The notes: generated from the sequence alone by a model not told the origin. A DNA stretch of 64,000 nt from Mesorhizobium sp. STM 4661 (GCF_000359125.1 NZ_CAAF010000028.1:62001-126000), one strand, 5' to 3'. Shown: positions 9,387-18,709, counted from the stretch's first letter. Numbers and translations are program-made.

Positions 9387-10574
9387 CTAAGTTTCCGGAA
9401 ATAGCTTAGGAAACAGTTCGTCCAACGTGTCGACCGGGAAGCGTAGCGATACCGGTCCTTTCGGGGTATCGGACGCAAGCAGGCCAAGCTCGAGCACCTC
9501 GGTAAACACGCGGCGGGCCGTACGTTCCGGCAAGCCAGCGATACGTGAGGCCTCACCGCGATCGAACTCGCCGCGCAGAAGCGCCTCCTCGAGCAGCCGG
9601 AAAGCTTCGGGCTTCAGGTCGTAGCGTTGAACGAACCGCTGCAGGCGCCGGGCTAGTTGGTTCAAATCGAACAGGCTCGACATGAAACTGACCTGGTCGA
9701 TACATACGCGTAGAAACCATAAGGTAAAATCCGCCAGCGCCCGCATAGAAAGATTACCGCGGCCGTCGCGATCGCCTTGGCGTGGCATGTCGGCGTGATC
9801 CATCATGCGTTTATAGTCGCCGCGGCTTTCCAGACCCCGCGCCAGGCCTCGGGAAATCGACCACAGCCCGTGCGCGGCGATTCCTGCCTCATGGGCCATG
9901 GCGTGACTCATCAAGCGGCTGACGCGTCCATTGCCGTCTGGGAAGGGATGAATGTAATTGAACCGATGATGCGCGGCCGGAATCGCCAATATCCTAGCCG
10001 CTTTGCCCGTACGTTGGAAGCGGTACCGGCTAGCGAAATGCTCCATGAACGCTTCGACGCGATCGCTTGACGGCGGCTGGTGGCGGCCGACAGTGACATC
10101 ATGTTCGGGCTGTGATCGCCACCGACCCGGAACCATCAAGAATTCTCTGTCTGCGCCGCGAATGCGCAACATCGCCTCATCGGCGTCACGGTAGAATTCC
10201 GCATGCAGCCAGCGCAAAAAATCAAGCGAAGCCGGTTCTGGGAGCTGACCCTCCGCTGCCAGGCGATCGATTTCCCCCTGCAGTCGAACATGGGCCGCGG
10301 CTTCCACCTGCAGGTTGCGTCGTTCCTGGTCTTTGTCGAATTCGCCGGCGAGGGCGCGTTCGATGTCGCGGGGGCGCGTGTTGTGGCCCTCGATCAGGTT
10401 GCTGTAATAGGTGTTCATGATGCGCACGAGATCCGCCAGGTTCGCGGCCGTGCGCGGATGCAGCTTGGCGCCGAGAACCGCCGAGCTTGCTGACAGCTCA
10501 GCCAGCGCGTCGGAGATTGGCTCCGCAACGTCTTCCAGGCGCGCCGGCTCGATGCGCTGTACGGTCTCTTCCAT
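9387..10574 (-). CDS. Class II Fic family protein (AMPylase-like)
   Basis: A 395-residue Fic protein with the full catalytic motif HPFPDGNGR at 209-217, so AMP transfer to a target hydroxyl is the likely activity. An N-terminal inhibitory helix motif SNLIEG at 58-63 ([S/T]xxxE[G/N]) makes it class II, with E62 the predicted auto-inhibitory Glu. The C-terminal third (about 300-390) resembles the winged-helix region found in many such proteins and could bind DNA. No separate antitoxin gene is seen. Its promoter holds repeated TTGGCCGAT units. Target unknown; a regulatory or phage-defence role is inferred from the island setting. Confidence 0.9.
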   Translation of the reverse strand: MEETVQRIEPARLEDVAEPISDALAELSASSAVLGAKLHPRTAANLADLVRIMNTYYSNLIEGHNTRPRDIERALAGEFDKDQERRNLQVEAAAHVRLQGEIDRLAAEGQLPEPASLDFLRWLHAEFYRDADEAMLRIRGADREFLMVPGRWRSQPEHDVTVGRHQPPSSDRVEAFMEHFASRYRFQRTGKAARILAIPAAHHRFNYIHPFPDGNGRVSRLMSHAMAHEAGIAAHGLWSISRGLARGLESRGDYKRMMDHADMPRQGDRDGRGNLSMRALADFTLWFLRVCIDQVSFMSSLFDLNQLARRLQRFVQRYDLKPEAFRLLEEALLRGEFDRGEASRIAGLPERTARRVFTEVLELGLLASDTPKGPVSLRFPVDTLDELFPKLFPET

Positions 10575-10576
10575 GA

Positions 10577-10810
10577 TTGGCCGATGTTAGATCGCGCTAA
10601 GTACGTATATGTCAACAGAAATTTTAGCTGAGCGCCCATAACTGGCCGATCATTTGGCCGATGTTAGCCGCTACCTCAGCTTCGCCGAGACGGTTGATCG
10701 ACGACGCCAATGCCGATGCCGATGATGGCCGATATTCGCTATGCTTAGCGCATTGATAGTATGTACAAATTTGCGATCGGTAGGTCGATTTGGCCGATCG
10801 CTTGGCCGAA
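10577..10810. repeat. Cluster of TGGCCGA direct repeats upstream of fic
   Basis: The 14-mer TTGGCCGATGTTAG occurs exactly twice, at 10577-10590 and 10654-10667. Shorter TGGCCGA copies occur near 10643, 10735, 10791 and 10803, mostly direct and the first immediately before the fic ATG. This could be an operator set for fic autoregulation or an iteron-like relic. No binding protein can be named. Confidence 0.6.
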
Positions 10811-10814
10811 CTTC

Positions 10815-11249
10815 GCCGGTCGCGCTGACTAGGGATATACGACCAGGAAAATACAGGCGACTCCAAATGATTCTCCAGAGACTGCGGAAGCACGCGACGC
10901 TGCGACCAGGCTGCGCGAGGACTCGAACGAGGCAGCCCAATATCTGCTGAGCTCTGCGAGAGCGTGTGGAAGCCCGATGCGGGGGCCAGGTTCTCACGTT
11001 TGCGTTCGAGTGCGATCCATTCGCTCTCAAATCGCGACTGGCGTCTTTGACGCTGGATTTGAATCCACAATAGATACGTGCCGACAATACACCTGTAAGC
11101 AACGTCTGCCAGTCATAGAGCGCGCCGATGAACGGATTGTGGAATTTCGGTAGCGACTCCGCGCAGCGCTCGAACAGGCTCTGGGCAAGCGCGTTTTCGC
11201 AAATAATGTTCGGCAGATTCACGCTATATAACCTCTGTCTTCTGCTCAC
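10815..11249 (-). pseudogene. Frameshifted conserved hypothetical membrane-type protein
   Basis: Coding-like segments continue across three minus-strand frames. The start is at 11249 (MSRRQRLYSVNLPN), running through HNPFIGALYDWQTLLTGVL. A second frame gives WIQIQRQRRQSRFESEWIALERKREN. A third gives IGLPHALAELSRYWAASFE and stops near 10832. Together they resemble a family of small proteins with one membrane helix followed by a charged coiled coil and an LPxALSELxxY segment. At least two frameshifts are needed, so the gene looks dead. Function of the family is not known to me. Confidence 0.6.
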
Positions 11250-11280
11250 GTGATGCAGGTAGGCAGCGTGGGCAGTTCAG

Positions 11281-11755
11281 TCAACAATTCTGCGAGGCGT
11301 CAGACATGCGGCGGCTCGCCGGCAATATATTCACCGGACGTTGGATGCCGGCAGTTGTAGCTCCGTTGCGTCGGACCACCAGGCTTGATCTCCGGTCTCT
11401 GCCTCCAGCACCTGAGCAAAGCGCGATTGCCGGGATCGCAGAAACACGCGATAGCCTTCGGCAATCTCCGCAGGCAATCGGGGCGCGTTGCCACAATATC
11501 TCGAGCAGGCCGAAGCACACGTCTTCGTCGCGGGCGGCACTCTCTCCCCAATAGGCCGAATGGGCGGCGTCAACCGGACGCATCTCCATCAGCGTGCCAT
11601 CGAGGTTCGGAATCCAGAGGTGCCAGGATCGGTTCTCCCAAAAGCGGCATTATGTTGATGACCCGACCATTCAAGGTTTCGATGTTGAAATGTCGCAGCT
11701 TTTTCAACTCGGAGAGCTTCGCTTTCTCCATCAGGGGTTCTCGCGTGAGAGACAA
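11281..11755 (-). pseudogene. Frameshifted hypothetical gene
   Basis: Minus-strand coding-like blocks lie in different frames: MEKAKLSELKKLRHFNIETL near 11730, then MEMRPVDAAHSAYWGESAAR followed by DEDVCFGLLEILWQRAP (from 11589), then RLPAEIAEGYRVFLRSRQSR (frame starting 11573) ending near 11331. Read in order they make one plausible soluble protein of about 150 residues broken by two frameshifts. I do not recognise the family. It sits between another decayed gene and a DUF4238-like gene, consistent with a degrading island segment. Confidence 0.5.
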
Positions 11756-11884
11756 AACCGCGTGATTGTTACGGGCATGGTTGGGTGGAAAAACATCTGT
11801 CGCCTTTCGGTGATGCCGCGAATGGTCGCAAGCCTCCGGCAGTCCAAAACACCGCGCAAACGGAAGGCTCTTCCATCAATCGGG

Positions 11885-13018
11885 TCATTCGAGGATCGGG
11901 TCCGCGTGGCTCGATGTAGCAGCCATCCTGGCCTCACGGCGCGCTGCCTTTTCAGGCGTGTCGATGTATTGAGATAACCTCGGCCGGAGACCGAAAACAT
12001 TCCGGCAGATGATATGCACCTCTTTCCCAAGTCGCTGCACTCTAGTGGTGATGGTCGGCACGAGCGCGCCATGGGCGCGGACCAGGTCGTCACTAGAGCG
12101 ATCCTGGCCGATGGTCATGCGATAGGAAAACTGCGCGATCGTGCGATTGAGTTGCCGCACCTTGTGGCTGTCGGAGATATCGCGATGGCGTGAGATCATG
12201 TTCACCGGCCCGCGCTTGCTGGAACCGCGCACAAGCATGTGCGCCGAAACCGGGAAGATCAGCTCGACCTCGCCGGAATGCTCGTAAGGCGTACGCGCAT
12301 GGAACGCCTGACGCGGATCGTAGCTGCAGACCGGATTGTCCGATGTGAGGAAAGGCGTGCTTGTCCTGTTGTGGAGCACCTCGAAGCCGAGGCGGAAACA
12401 GAGGTCGCCGAAATCCTTGAACTCACCTTTCATTGCCAGCAGCGTTTCATGTGGGTTGACGCCTATCGGCACGGTGTCGAACTGGCCCGCATAGCGCTCG
12501 AGCGGCGGAGGAAGGACGCCGAGTTCTTCGCCGATCTTGTGCTCGCAGCGAATTTTGGCCTCGATCATCAGCGCGTGCCGATCGCGCGTCGCCGGAACAC
12601 GCGCGCGCAAGATCGTTTGCATGCCGAGCACGTTGAAGGAGATGGCGGCCGACAGGCGGCGTGCCGCGAGCGCCCGCACCGTTTCCGGCCATCCGGTCTC
12701 GATGGTGTTCCACAGATCCTCGAAACAATGGTTTTCCTGACCACCCCCGGGCAGCTTCTGGGAATAGTAGTCTCGCTCGAAACCAATGGCCCGTGGATTC
12801 ATTGGCGGCAGCGGGTCTTCGGGCGCCTCGCAAAGATAGGCCAGCACTCGGCCCCGGTCATCCGCGAAGCCGTTCATATAGACGGCCGAGATAAAGTGAT
12901 GTCGGCGGTTGGTCCGGTTGGCATTGCTCCCCACGGGATTGATCATGCTGAACGGCCGCACATCATCATCTACGGGCACGTTGCCCCATGCGCCGAAGTA
13001 TCTGGGAGCCCTCGCCAT
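11885..13018 (-). CDS. DUF4238-like protein
   Basis: About 377 residues from the ATG at 13018; ATG at 12946 is an alternative start. The early motif NRRHHFISAVYMNGFAD and the later FLTSDNPVCSYDP match the pattern of DUF4238 proteins (HH....YLxxF near the start and a TSDNP motif in the second half). These proteins are common in variable genomic islands and their function is unknown. No signal peptide or membrane helix is evident. A longer frame to 13159 is open but lacks a convincing start. Stretch 11756-11884 downstream holds nothing clear. Confidence 0.6.
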   Translation of the reverse strand: MARAPRYFGAWGNVPVDDDVRPFSMINPVGSNANRTNRRHHFISAVYMNGFADDRGRVLAYLCEAPEDPLPPMNPRAIGFERDYYSQKLPGGGQENHCFEDLWNTIETGWPETVRALAARRLSAAISFNVLGMQTILRARVPATRDRHALMIEAKIRCEHKIGEELGVLPPPLERYAGQFDTVPIGVNPHETLLAMKGEFKDFGDLCFRLGFEVLHNRTSTPFLTSDNPVCSYDPRQAFHARTPYEHSGEVELIFPVSAHMLVRGSSKRGPVNMISRHRDISDSHKVRQLNRTIAQFSYRMTIGQDRSSDDLVRAHGALVPTITTRVQRLGKEVHIICRNVFGLRPRLSQYIDTPEKAARREARMAATSSHADPILE

Positions 13019-13450
13019 TTGCGCTTGCGTGCTCCTTTTGTCCTTAATTCTTACGCACCAGACAATATCTGATCTGATTCTTATGAACGCGACCACAGAA
13101 TCTTCTTGGCATTGCTCATATCTGACTGAAGTATCGAGCAAATTGCAGGCCTGCAGCACGGCGGCGCAGCCTATCTGGAGCGTCGGCTTTGCGCCTGAAG
13201 TCGGACGTTAGGATCGGCCCTGACATTTCCTGTTAGCCGACATCCCAGGCTACCTGCCAGCGGTCGCATTTGCGCCGGGGCAGACAGCCTGCGCGTGCGA
13301 GGAACTGATGGGCACAGCCGTCACGTCAGTGGGCCTGTCACCATGCCTCCGCCAGATATCGTTAGAGCATCGCGTGGCTCGCCTCTAGCAGCGCGTGAAT
13401 AACTGTGCGCATATTTAATTGTACAAGACCAACGGTCGCGGGGGAAGACA
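13019..13450. other. Intergenic region without supported gene
   Basis: Region between the divergent DUF4238-like gene and the ATPase module. No recognisable coding segment, RNA gene or clear repeat was seen. It must contain the promoter of the module starting at 13451; an A+T-rich stretch lies at about 13395-13425. Confidence 0.5.
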
Positions 13451-13966
13451 ATGTCACTAGAGGACCGTCTATTTGCGATAACGCTTGAGGCTATCGGCGG
13501 GCAATTCACCAGCTTCTCGGAATTAGCACAAAAGGTGCACGATGCCGGCCCTGCAGAATTCTCCTACAATAGGCTCGAAGAGCGGCATGTCATGCAGCCC
13601 GCTTCGATCGTGCCCTATGTCTCACTACTTCACCTCTTGGGCATCCTTAAGACTGCAGCCGGCGACATGATCGAGTGCATCCTCGACGAGGATCCGACAC
13701 AGGAGGGGTTCGTAGCGGTAGTGGACCGCAAATCAATTGATGTTCTAACCGTGGCCGGCTTCACGCGCGATGCCTATGTCAAGGTGGTCAGGCGCCTACT
13801 GCGGCAGGCCAACGTCGTTCTGCCCACTCTGCGTGAGATCTACCAAGGGCTTCCGTTGAAGGTCAGCGAGGCACAGTTCATCCAATTGTGCGCCCTAGGA
13901 GGCGTGCGAAATCATTTCGGGTTCGCTCTCGTAACGCGCCGTGTCATGCTACCGAGCCAGGTATAG
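13451..13966 (+). CDS. Hypothetical protein, first gene of an ATPase module
   Basis: A 171-residue soluble protein, mostly helical in appearance, with no motif I recognise. The ATG at 13451 follows GGGGGAAGAC, an acceptable ribosome site. The repeated hydrophobic/charged pattern (FSELAQKVHDAG, SLLHLLGILKTA, VVRRLLRQANVVLPTLREIY) would suit winged-helix or small helical domains. It ends three bases before the ATPase gene at 13970, so the two are almost certainly co-transcribed and probably interact. It may be a sensor, adaptor or antitoxin-like partner; this is inference only. Confidence 0.7.
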   Translation: MSLEDRLFAITLEAIGGQFTSFSELAQKVHDAGPAEFSYNRLEERHVMQPASIVPYVSLLHLLGILKTAAGDMIECILDEDPTQEGFVAVVDRKSIDVLTVAGFTRDAYVKVVRRLLRQANVVLPTLREIYQGLPLKVSEAQFIQLCALGGVRNHFGFALVTRRVMLPSQV

Positions 13967-13969
13967 AAA

Positions 13970-15391
13970 ATGACACGTGAACTATTTGTCGAATACCTGA
14001 AGCGCACCGACGCCCGTTCCGATACGGACCTTGCACGCTATACGGTTCAAACTAGACCGCTTGCGACCCTCGCCTCTTCCGAGGCCAAACCCTTCGTGGG
14101 CATCGGGCTCAAGGGGGTCGGCAAGACGGCCAGCTTCCTCACTTTACAGGCAATGCCAGGGGCGGACGTCATCCAGGCCATCAACGCCGAAACCCAGGAA
14201 CCACAAGACCTGACTGCATCCCGGCCAACGCTGCAGTACCTGCCGGAGATCCGGTCCGAATTAGCCTTGCAGGCTTTAATTGCGCTCGCCTCAGAGATCG
14301 ATAAGACGCCCGCTCTCAGCAAAAAGGTTCCGCAGGACCTACAGCAGCGACTTCATGTCCTACTTGCCGACCTGCAAGGCAAGGCGAAGGAAGCATTCGC
14401 CAACCTTGGCGGGTTCTCCGTTCTTGGCTTCGGAATCAGCTTCCGCAACAAGAACAAAACCGCTTCCGACTTCAAGCTGCTAGGTCGCGAAAAGGCAGAC
14501 GAGGCGCTCAAGCTGCTTAAAGAGATCTGCGCACTAGTTTCGATCAGGATAGTGGTCGACGATCCTGAAGCCATTTTCGCGACCGACGACCGCCTCAACG
14601 AAAACCTGATTGCTGCGCTCATCATCGCAGCCCAAGAGTTGCAGGCCCACATAAAGAAGAACTTCAAATGCGTGGTGTTGGTCAAACCCAACATCATGCG
14701 CGCTCTGCGCCGAGTGGATGAGTTCGTGAACTTGGAGCTGGACTCACTGGTGAGGCTTAGCTGGAGCGACGAAGAACTGCGAAACGTTATCCTCCGGCGC
14801 GCCGAGGCTGCTAAGGTCGACTTGGCCCAAGTATTCGGCGCCGCGCCCGAGCCGGCGCTAAAGCAATTGCTGCAGGACAGCCGGTCCGGCCCTCGCGACG
14901 TCCTACGCCGATTGAGCATTCAACTCGACGCATACCCCAATCTTTCGGTGACGCCGGAAAACCTAGAGCTGACGATCGAGCGCTACAGTGGCGCGTGCTT
15001 CGACCAGATCTTCGGCGCCTATGAGCGCCAGTATCCCGGGCTGGCTCGAATCTCGCTCATTCTGTTCGAGGGCAAGGCTCCCGATATTCGGCGAGCAGCG
15101 ATTGCCGAACGCCTGGACCAAATGATCGCCGGCAGCCCCGAGGTCCTTGCCGCGAAGGACCAACCTTGGGCGCGCGACGCGACACTTCTGACAGACCTTC
15201 TGGTGCAGTTCGGCCTGGTTGCAGTCAATAGGGGTGGGGACCGGGTGCTGCCCTATCATACCACCTATGTCGATGAGGCTGAGAAACCCGATGCGATCTA
15301 TTCCGTGTTGCCGGGACTGAGAGGGCGTCTTCGCAGGACCTCAATGCCAGCCTCGACAAAGAAAAAACAGGGTACGACCAAGCGGAAATAG
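13970..15391 (+). CDS. P-loop ATPase (STAND/Sll1717-like)
   Basis: A 473-residue protein with a Walker A motif GIGLKGVGKTA near residues 44-54 and a Walker B-like VVDDPEAIF near 195. It has a helical region and a C-terminal part rich in Leu and Arg, ending in a Lys-rich tail. The layout resembles the P-loop ATPases annotated as Sll1717-type, often found in defence islands, but I cannot confirm that family. It follows the 171-residue gene by three bases and runs convergent to the CBASS operon. Likely an NTP-dependent switch; no nuclease or membrane domain is evident, so the partner or target is unknown. Confidence 0.75.
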   Translation: MTRELFVEYLKRTDARSDTDLARYTVQTRPLATLASSEAKPFVGIGLKGVGKTASFLTLQAMPGADVIQAINAETQEPQDLTASRPTLQYLPEIRSELALQALIALASEIDKTPALSKKVPQDLQQRLHVLLADLQGKAKEAFANLGGFSVLGFGISFRNKNKTASDFKLLGREKADEALKLLKEICALVSIRIVVDDPEAIFATDDRLNENLIAALIIAAQELQAHIKKNFKCVVLVKPNIMRALRRVDEFVNLELDSLVRLSWSDEELRNVILRRAEAAKVDLAQVFGAAPEPALKQLLQDSRSGPRDVLRRLSIQLDAYPNLSVTPENLELTIERYSGACFDQIFGAYERQYPGLARISLILFEGKAPDIRRAAIAERLDQMIAGSPEVLAAKDQPWARDATLLTDLLVQFGLVAVNRGGDRVLPYHTTYVDEAEKPDAIYSVLPGLRGRLRRTSMPASTKKKQGTTKRK

Positions 15392-15601
15392 ATGTGGTCG
15401 ACCCAATGTCGCTTGGGTTTCAATTCAGACCTTGGCTAGGTCTTTGATCCCAAGACTTTGATGGTGCGTCAATATCGCACGAATCAAAGGAGGCACTACG
15501 GGCCACGTTTTTCATGGGAGCGCCACGACGACAGAGGCAGTACGTCGAGCGATGCAGCATAGTCAAGAGAGCCTGAGGGCGCTCGCGAAGGATTTCCGGA
15601 A

Positions 15602-16150
15602 TCAAGGCTGCGTAAGGCTGAGCACATGCCGAAATAGTCGTGCCTGATGCCGAGCGTCGCCAAGCGCATTGTGTCTTTGTTCGGGCGCCTGCTTTGCAAC
15701 TGGAAACATGCTCGACCTAGTTTCGCGCCAGGCGCAACCGGTCGCTCCCATGTAGAGCGCCTTCACATCCAGTGCTCCGATACCGAACGGGTTGGCGCCG
15801 AGGAAATGATGGAAATAGTAGTTCACGAAAGACCAATCAAAGGGAGCGTTGAAACCAACGAACACGGGACGTCCTTCGGAACCTGTGATCTCGGATATCC
15901 AAGTCGAGAATTGCGCCATCGCCTGCTCCGGCTCAACGCCGTCCCGTCGCAATATTTCCAGGTCGAAGCCGGTTACCTTCAAGGCATCCGGGTCGAAACG
16001 ATCATTGATAGGCTTCAGCTCTCGGTAGAACCCAACCCCCTCGACGTCGTCCGCCCGGCACGCGCCGATCGAGAGCATGCTGAAATCGGGGGGTATCGGA
16101 CCTGCGGCCTCGATATCGACCGATATGAAGATCTCTTGCTTTTCGGTCAT
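15602..16150 (-). CDS. DEDDh 3'-5' exonuclease, CBASS-associated
   Basis: A 182-residue exonuclease-fold protein. Visible catalytic residues are D12 and E14 (SVDIEAAG), D105 (NAPFDWSFV), and H160 plus D165 (HNALGDARHQA), the DEDDh set of RNase T/DnaQ-like enzymes. The ATG at 16150 overlaps the effector stop by ATGA, making it the last gene of the CBASS operon. 3'-5' exonucleases are reported as occasional ancillary CBASS genes (Cap18). Whether it degrades nucleic acid, or the second messenger to tune the response, cannot be told from sequence. The 210 bases after it hold no supported gene. Confidence 0.85.
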   Translation of the reverse strand: MTEKQEIFISVDIEAAGPIPPDFSMLSIGACRADDVEGVGFYRELKPINDRFDPDALKVTGFDLEILRRDGVEPEQAMAQFSTWISEITGSEGRPVFVGFNAPFDWSFVNYYFHHFLGANPFGIGALDVKALYMGATGCAWRETRSSMFPVAKQAPEQRHNALGDARHQARLFRHVLSLTQP

Positions 16151-17319
16151 GAGATCAGAGGCTCCGTATCGACGATGGGCGGGCGCGATTCCACCGACCG
16201 CCAGTGCTCTAGCAATGCGCGTCGGCGCTCGTCGGCGCTCCCTGACGTCTTCCAATGATACCCGGAGAAGGTTGTGATGTCGAAAGGAAGCTGACTCCCC
16301 GCCATGGCGGTAACGATGGTGGGCAGAGTTCGCCCGAGCGCGTAGCCGAGTTCGAGGAAGCAATTGGGGCGAGACCCCGTGATGTCGGCGATTACGACTT
16401 GGCTGCGATGGAGCTTGCCGAAAATGTCAGCATCGACCCGCGAGTGCTCTACCGCCTGCCTGCCGTCGACGACGACAAGCCTGAAGCCAAGTTCGTCCTC
16501 GAACACGGGCTTTACGACAACGTCGAAGAAATCCTGCACGGCAGCGTAATCAACGTGCTCAGGATTCAGCAGCCGCACCGCAAAGGCACGCGGACGCTCG
16601 AGGGCCTCAAGCAGGTCCACGAAGTCAGCCACCATGCTGGCAACGTCTTTTGAAGGGGTGAAGTTAATACGGTTAATCCATCCGTGGGGATCCATGATCC
16701 CGGTCGTGCGGAAGAGATGCTTGGTGTTGTGACGGCCCAGGCCGAACGAAAACACTTTCCGAGCTCCAGTGGATTCTGCTGAAATGGGCAGGTTCACCGG
16801 GACGATATGCTTGCCGACGTCATGGTAGAGGTTGGTAAGGAACAAAACTCCCTCAGTTCCGCCGACGGGAATAAGGATATCGCCCCAGTGCGCCTGGGCT
16901 TCCATGCGCTTGCTCGCCATGTTCCAGAACGACGCGTTGTCTACCTTGACAAGATCCGAGCTACGCAGCCTCTCCCAGAGAGGTCGGTACTTTTCCGGTA
17001 TCTGGTTTTCAGTCTTGTGATGCTGGACGGCGACGACCATGTGCCCCGACACGCCAGCAGGCCGTGAGAGGATGTTGGCCTGGATTGTCTCCCAGATCAG
17101 CCAGTCAAAACAGATCGGCTGGCCGTCAACGTCCCGCACTGGTTGTGCATCGACCGGAACGACGAAGTTGGCGCCCCGCTTGATTAGTTCCTTGACGAGG
17201 CCCGCAACGAAGGCCTGTGCATGCTCGACATCTGCGCCCGAGGCGACCTCGAGCTCCTTTGCGATGCTGCCCGAGATATGGATACGCCGACCGAAGAGAT
17301 TAGACCGGGCCATCGTCAC
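16147..17319 (-). CDS. Putative CBASS effector: SLOG-like domain plus deoxyribosyltransferase/TIR-like domain
   Basis: A 390-residue two-part protein. Residues about 8-195 look like a SLOG/LOG Rossmann domain, with RIHISGSIA at the first strand and ILIPVGGTEGVLFL at 148-160 in place of the LOG GGxGT loop, then HIVPVNLPI. Residues about 245-385 resemble nucleoside 2-deoxyribosyltransferase/TIR-like folds: VVIADITG at 308-315 and NCFLELGYALG at 319-329, with E323 the likely catalytic Glu. A GTG start at 17319 overlaps the upstream stop; ATG at 17313 is an alternative. Model: the SLOG part binds the cyclic nucleotide and the C-terminal part cleaves NAD or a nucleotide. Domain calls are from pattern only. 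Confidence 0.7.
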   Translation of the reverse strand: MTMARSNLFGRRIHISGSIAKELEVASGADVEHAQAFVAGLVKELIKRGANFVVPVDAQPVRDVDGQPICFDWLIWETIQANILSRPAGVSGHMVVAVQHHKTENQIPEKYRPLWERLRSSDLVKVDNASFWNMASKRMEAQAHWGDILIPVGGTEGVLFLTNLYHDVGKHIVPVNLPISAESTGARKVFSFGLGRHNTKHLFRTTGIMDPHGWINRINFTPSKDVASMVADFVDLLEALERPRAFAVRLLNPEHVDYAAVQDFFDVVVKPVFEDELGFRLVVVDGRQAVEHSRVDADIFGKLHRSQVVIADITGSRPNCFLELGYALGRTLPTIVTAMAGSQLPFDITTFSGYHWKTSGSADERRRALLEHWRSVESRPPIVDTEPLIS

Positions 17320-18212
17320 TTGTCCGCCATTACGGGTGACGGCGCCATGCTGGCGGCCACATCGAGAAGCACGTCGATCGTCAGGGCTCGATGCGGGAAG
17401 ACCTTGGCCAAGGCCGACGGATAAAGGCGTGTCCGGATGTCGGAATAGGTCCAGCCCGGCATTCCCGGACGTTCGCCCGTTATCTCGACAAGGCGGTCGA
17501 GCTGGGCCGGCCTGGGATCGAGCCCAGCCAGATCCATGCTGAACAGCTGGTGACGTGCTGTCGGGTCGGGCCGTTTGAACTCTTCTATAATGGCGGCGCG
17601 CCGCTGAAGCGCTGCATCAAGAACCGACAACCGATTGGTGCAGAGGATCGCGATGATGCGGCCCTGGTACTGGCGTAGATCATCGATGTGCTGAATCAGC
17701 GTGTTCACCGCGACCTTGTCTTCATGGTGGCTGTGATCCTGACTTCGGCTTGCGGCGATAGAGTCGCCTTCATCGATGATGAGGATAGCGCGACGCTGCT
17801 TGCCGACCGTCTTGATTACGTCTTGGAACGCTTTCGAGATGAGCGTACCCATCTCGCCAACCATGCCTGCGCCGCGAACGCGGTTGCTGAGTTTGAAGAG
17901 GATCGAGTCTTCAGCCTTGGCCTCGCCAACAAGACGGTTGGCAATGCATTCCGCGGTAGCGGTCTTGCCGGTGCCGACGTCGCCATAGAAGATGACGAAC
18001 GGGTATTGTTCCTGGACGAGCGCGACGAGGTCGAGACGGCCGTGGTGAAACTTTTTGTTCCAGGTAGGCAGGTCCTGGGCCTTGAGCATCAGGCGCAGCT
18101 GATCGTGCACCGCAGCGTAGCGCTGCTCGAAGCCGAGCAGCGTCTTTGCCTTGGCTGTCAGCTCGGCATTAGGGAGCGGCAGCTGCTGGTCGAAAATGGA
18201 GGGTTGGGTCAT
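17316..18212 (-). CDS. cap6: TRIP13/Pch2-like AAA+ ATPase of type III CBASS
   Basis: A 298-residue AAA+ ATPase with Walker A GDVGTGKT at 77-84 and Walker B ILIIDEGD at 143-150. Sensor and arginine-finger regions follow (AILCTNR, LQRRAAIIEEF). In type III CBASS the TRIP13-like Cap6 disassembles the active HORMA-cyclase complex and prevents accidental activation. The call rests on fold motifs and on its place directly after the HORMA gene, with a four-base ATGA overlap at each end. Confidence 0.9.
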   Translation of the reverse strand: MTQPSIFDQQLPLPNAELTAKAKTLLGFEQRYAAVHDQLRLMLKAQDLPTWNKKFHHGRLDLVALVQEQYPFVIFYGDVGTGKTATAECIANRLVGEAKAEDSILFKLSNRVRGAGMVGEMGTLISKAFQDVIKTVGKQRRAILIIDEGDSIAASRSQDHSHHEDKVAVNTLIQHIDDLRQYQGRIIAILCTNRLSVLDAALQRRAAIIEEFKRPDPTARHQLFSMDLAGLDPRPAQLDRLVEITGERPGMPGWTYSDIRTRLYPSALAKVFPHRALTIDVLLDVAASMAPSPVMADK

Positions 18213-18709
18213 GACCAGTCCTTCCGATGAAGCCCAAAGCCATTGCTTGCATAGTCACGGCTGCCGCTGGACTTGAGGTTGGCGTGGCTGGTGTCGACAC
18301 TGGAATCGACCCAGTTGCGCTTGAGCTTTTTTTGCATGGCAGCCATCGCTTCGTCGGTAAGCGCCTTGGTGTGAGAAAGCACGATACGGATGCTCCCTCC
18401 CAATGTTTTCGGCCACAGGACCCCGCCAGGCCGGCTGGAAGTGATCTTGCCGGTGTCTTCATCAACATCATAGCGCACGGCCCGGACTTCACCGCCGAGC
18501 GAGTTGAGAAGGGTGACGTCGACAGCGGTCAGATATCCCTCCGTAGCGAGCATTTCGATGTCGTGGCCATATTCGGCGGCAGTCTGCTCGGAGAGAGTGC
18601 CGCTGCTGTTGGCCATCATCTTGAGGTCGGTCGTCAGTTGGCGGACGACATCGTGGACATCGGCGACGGTATAGCTGGAGGTGTTGGAAGCGGTCTGGGT
18701 CGCGCTCAT
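18209..18709 (-). CDS. cap7: Bacterial HORMA-domain protein of type III CBASS
   Basis: A 166-residue HORMA protein. Hallmarks of the bacterial CBASS HORMA family are visible: SYTVADVHDVVRQLTTDLKM near the start, YGHDIEMLATEGYL, VDVTLLNS, RPGGVLWP, and the C-terminal DTSHANLKSSGSRDY...GFGLHRKDW safety-belt-like tail. It would bind a closure peptide on infection and then bind and activate the cyclase. The ATG at 18709 shares one base with the cyclase stop; a longer frame to 18802 lies inside the cyclase gene and is rejected. Confidence 0.92.
   Translation of the reverse strand: MSATQTASNTSSYTVADVHDVVRQLTTDLKMMANSSGTLSEQTAAEYGHDIEMLATEGYLTAVDVTLLNSLGGEVRAVRYDVDEDTGKITSSRPGGVLWPKTLGGSIRIVLSHTKALTDEAMAAMQKKLKRNWVDSSVDTSHANLKSSGSRDYASNGFGLHRKDWS

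Noticed and set aside
8644..9400. Left attachment copy of the tRNA-Phe 3' end
   Set aside because: Read by eye, no match to the tRNA 3' segment was found here, so the left island boundary stays undefined.
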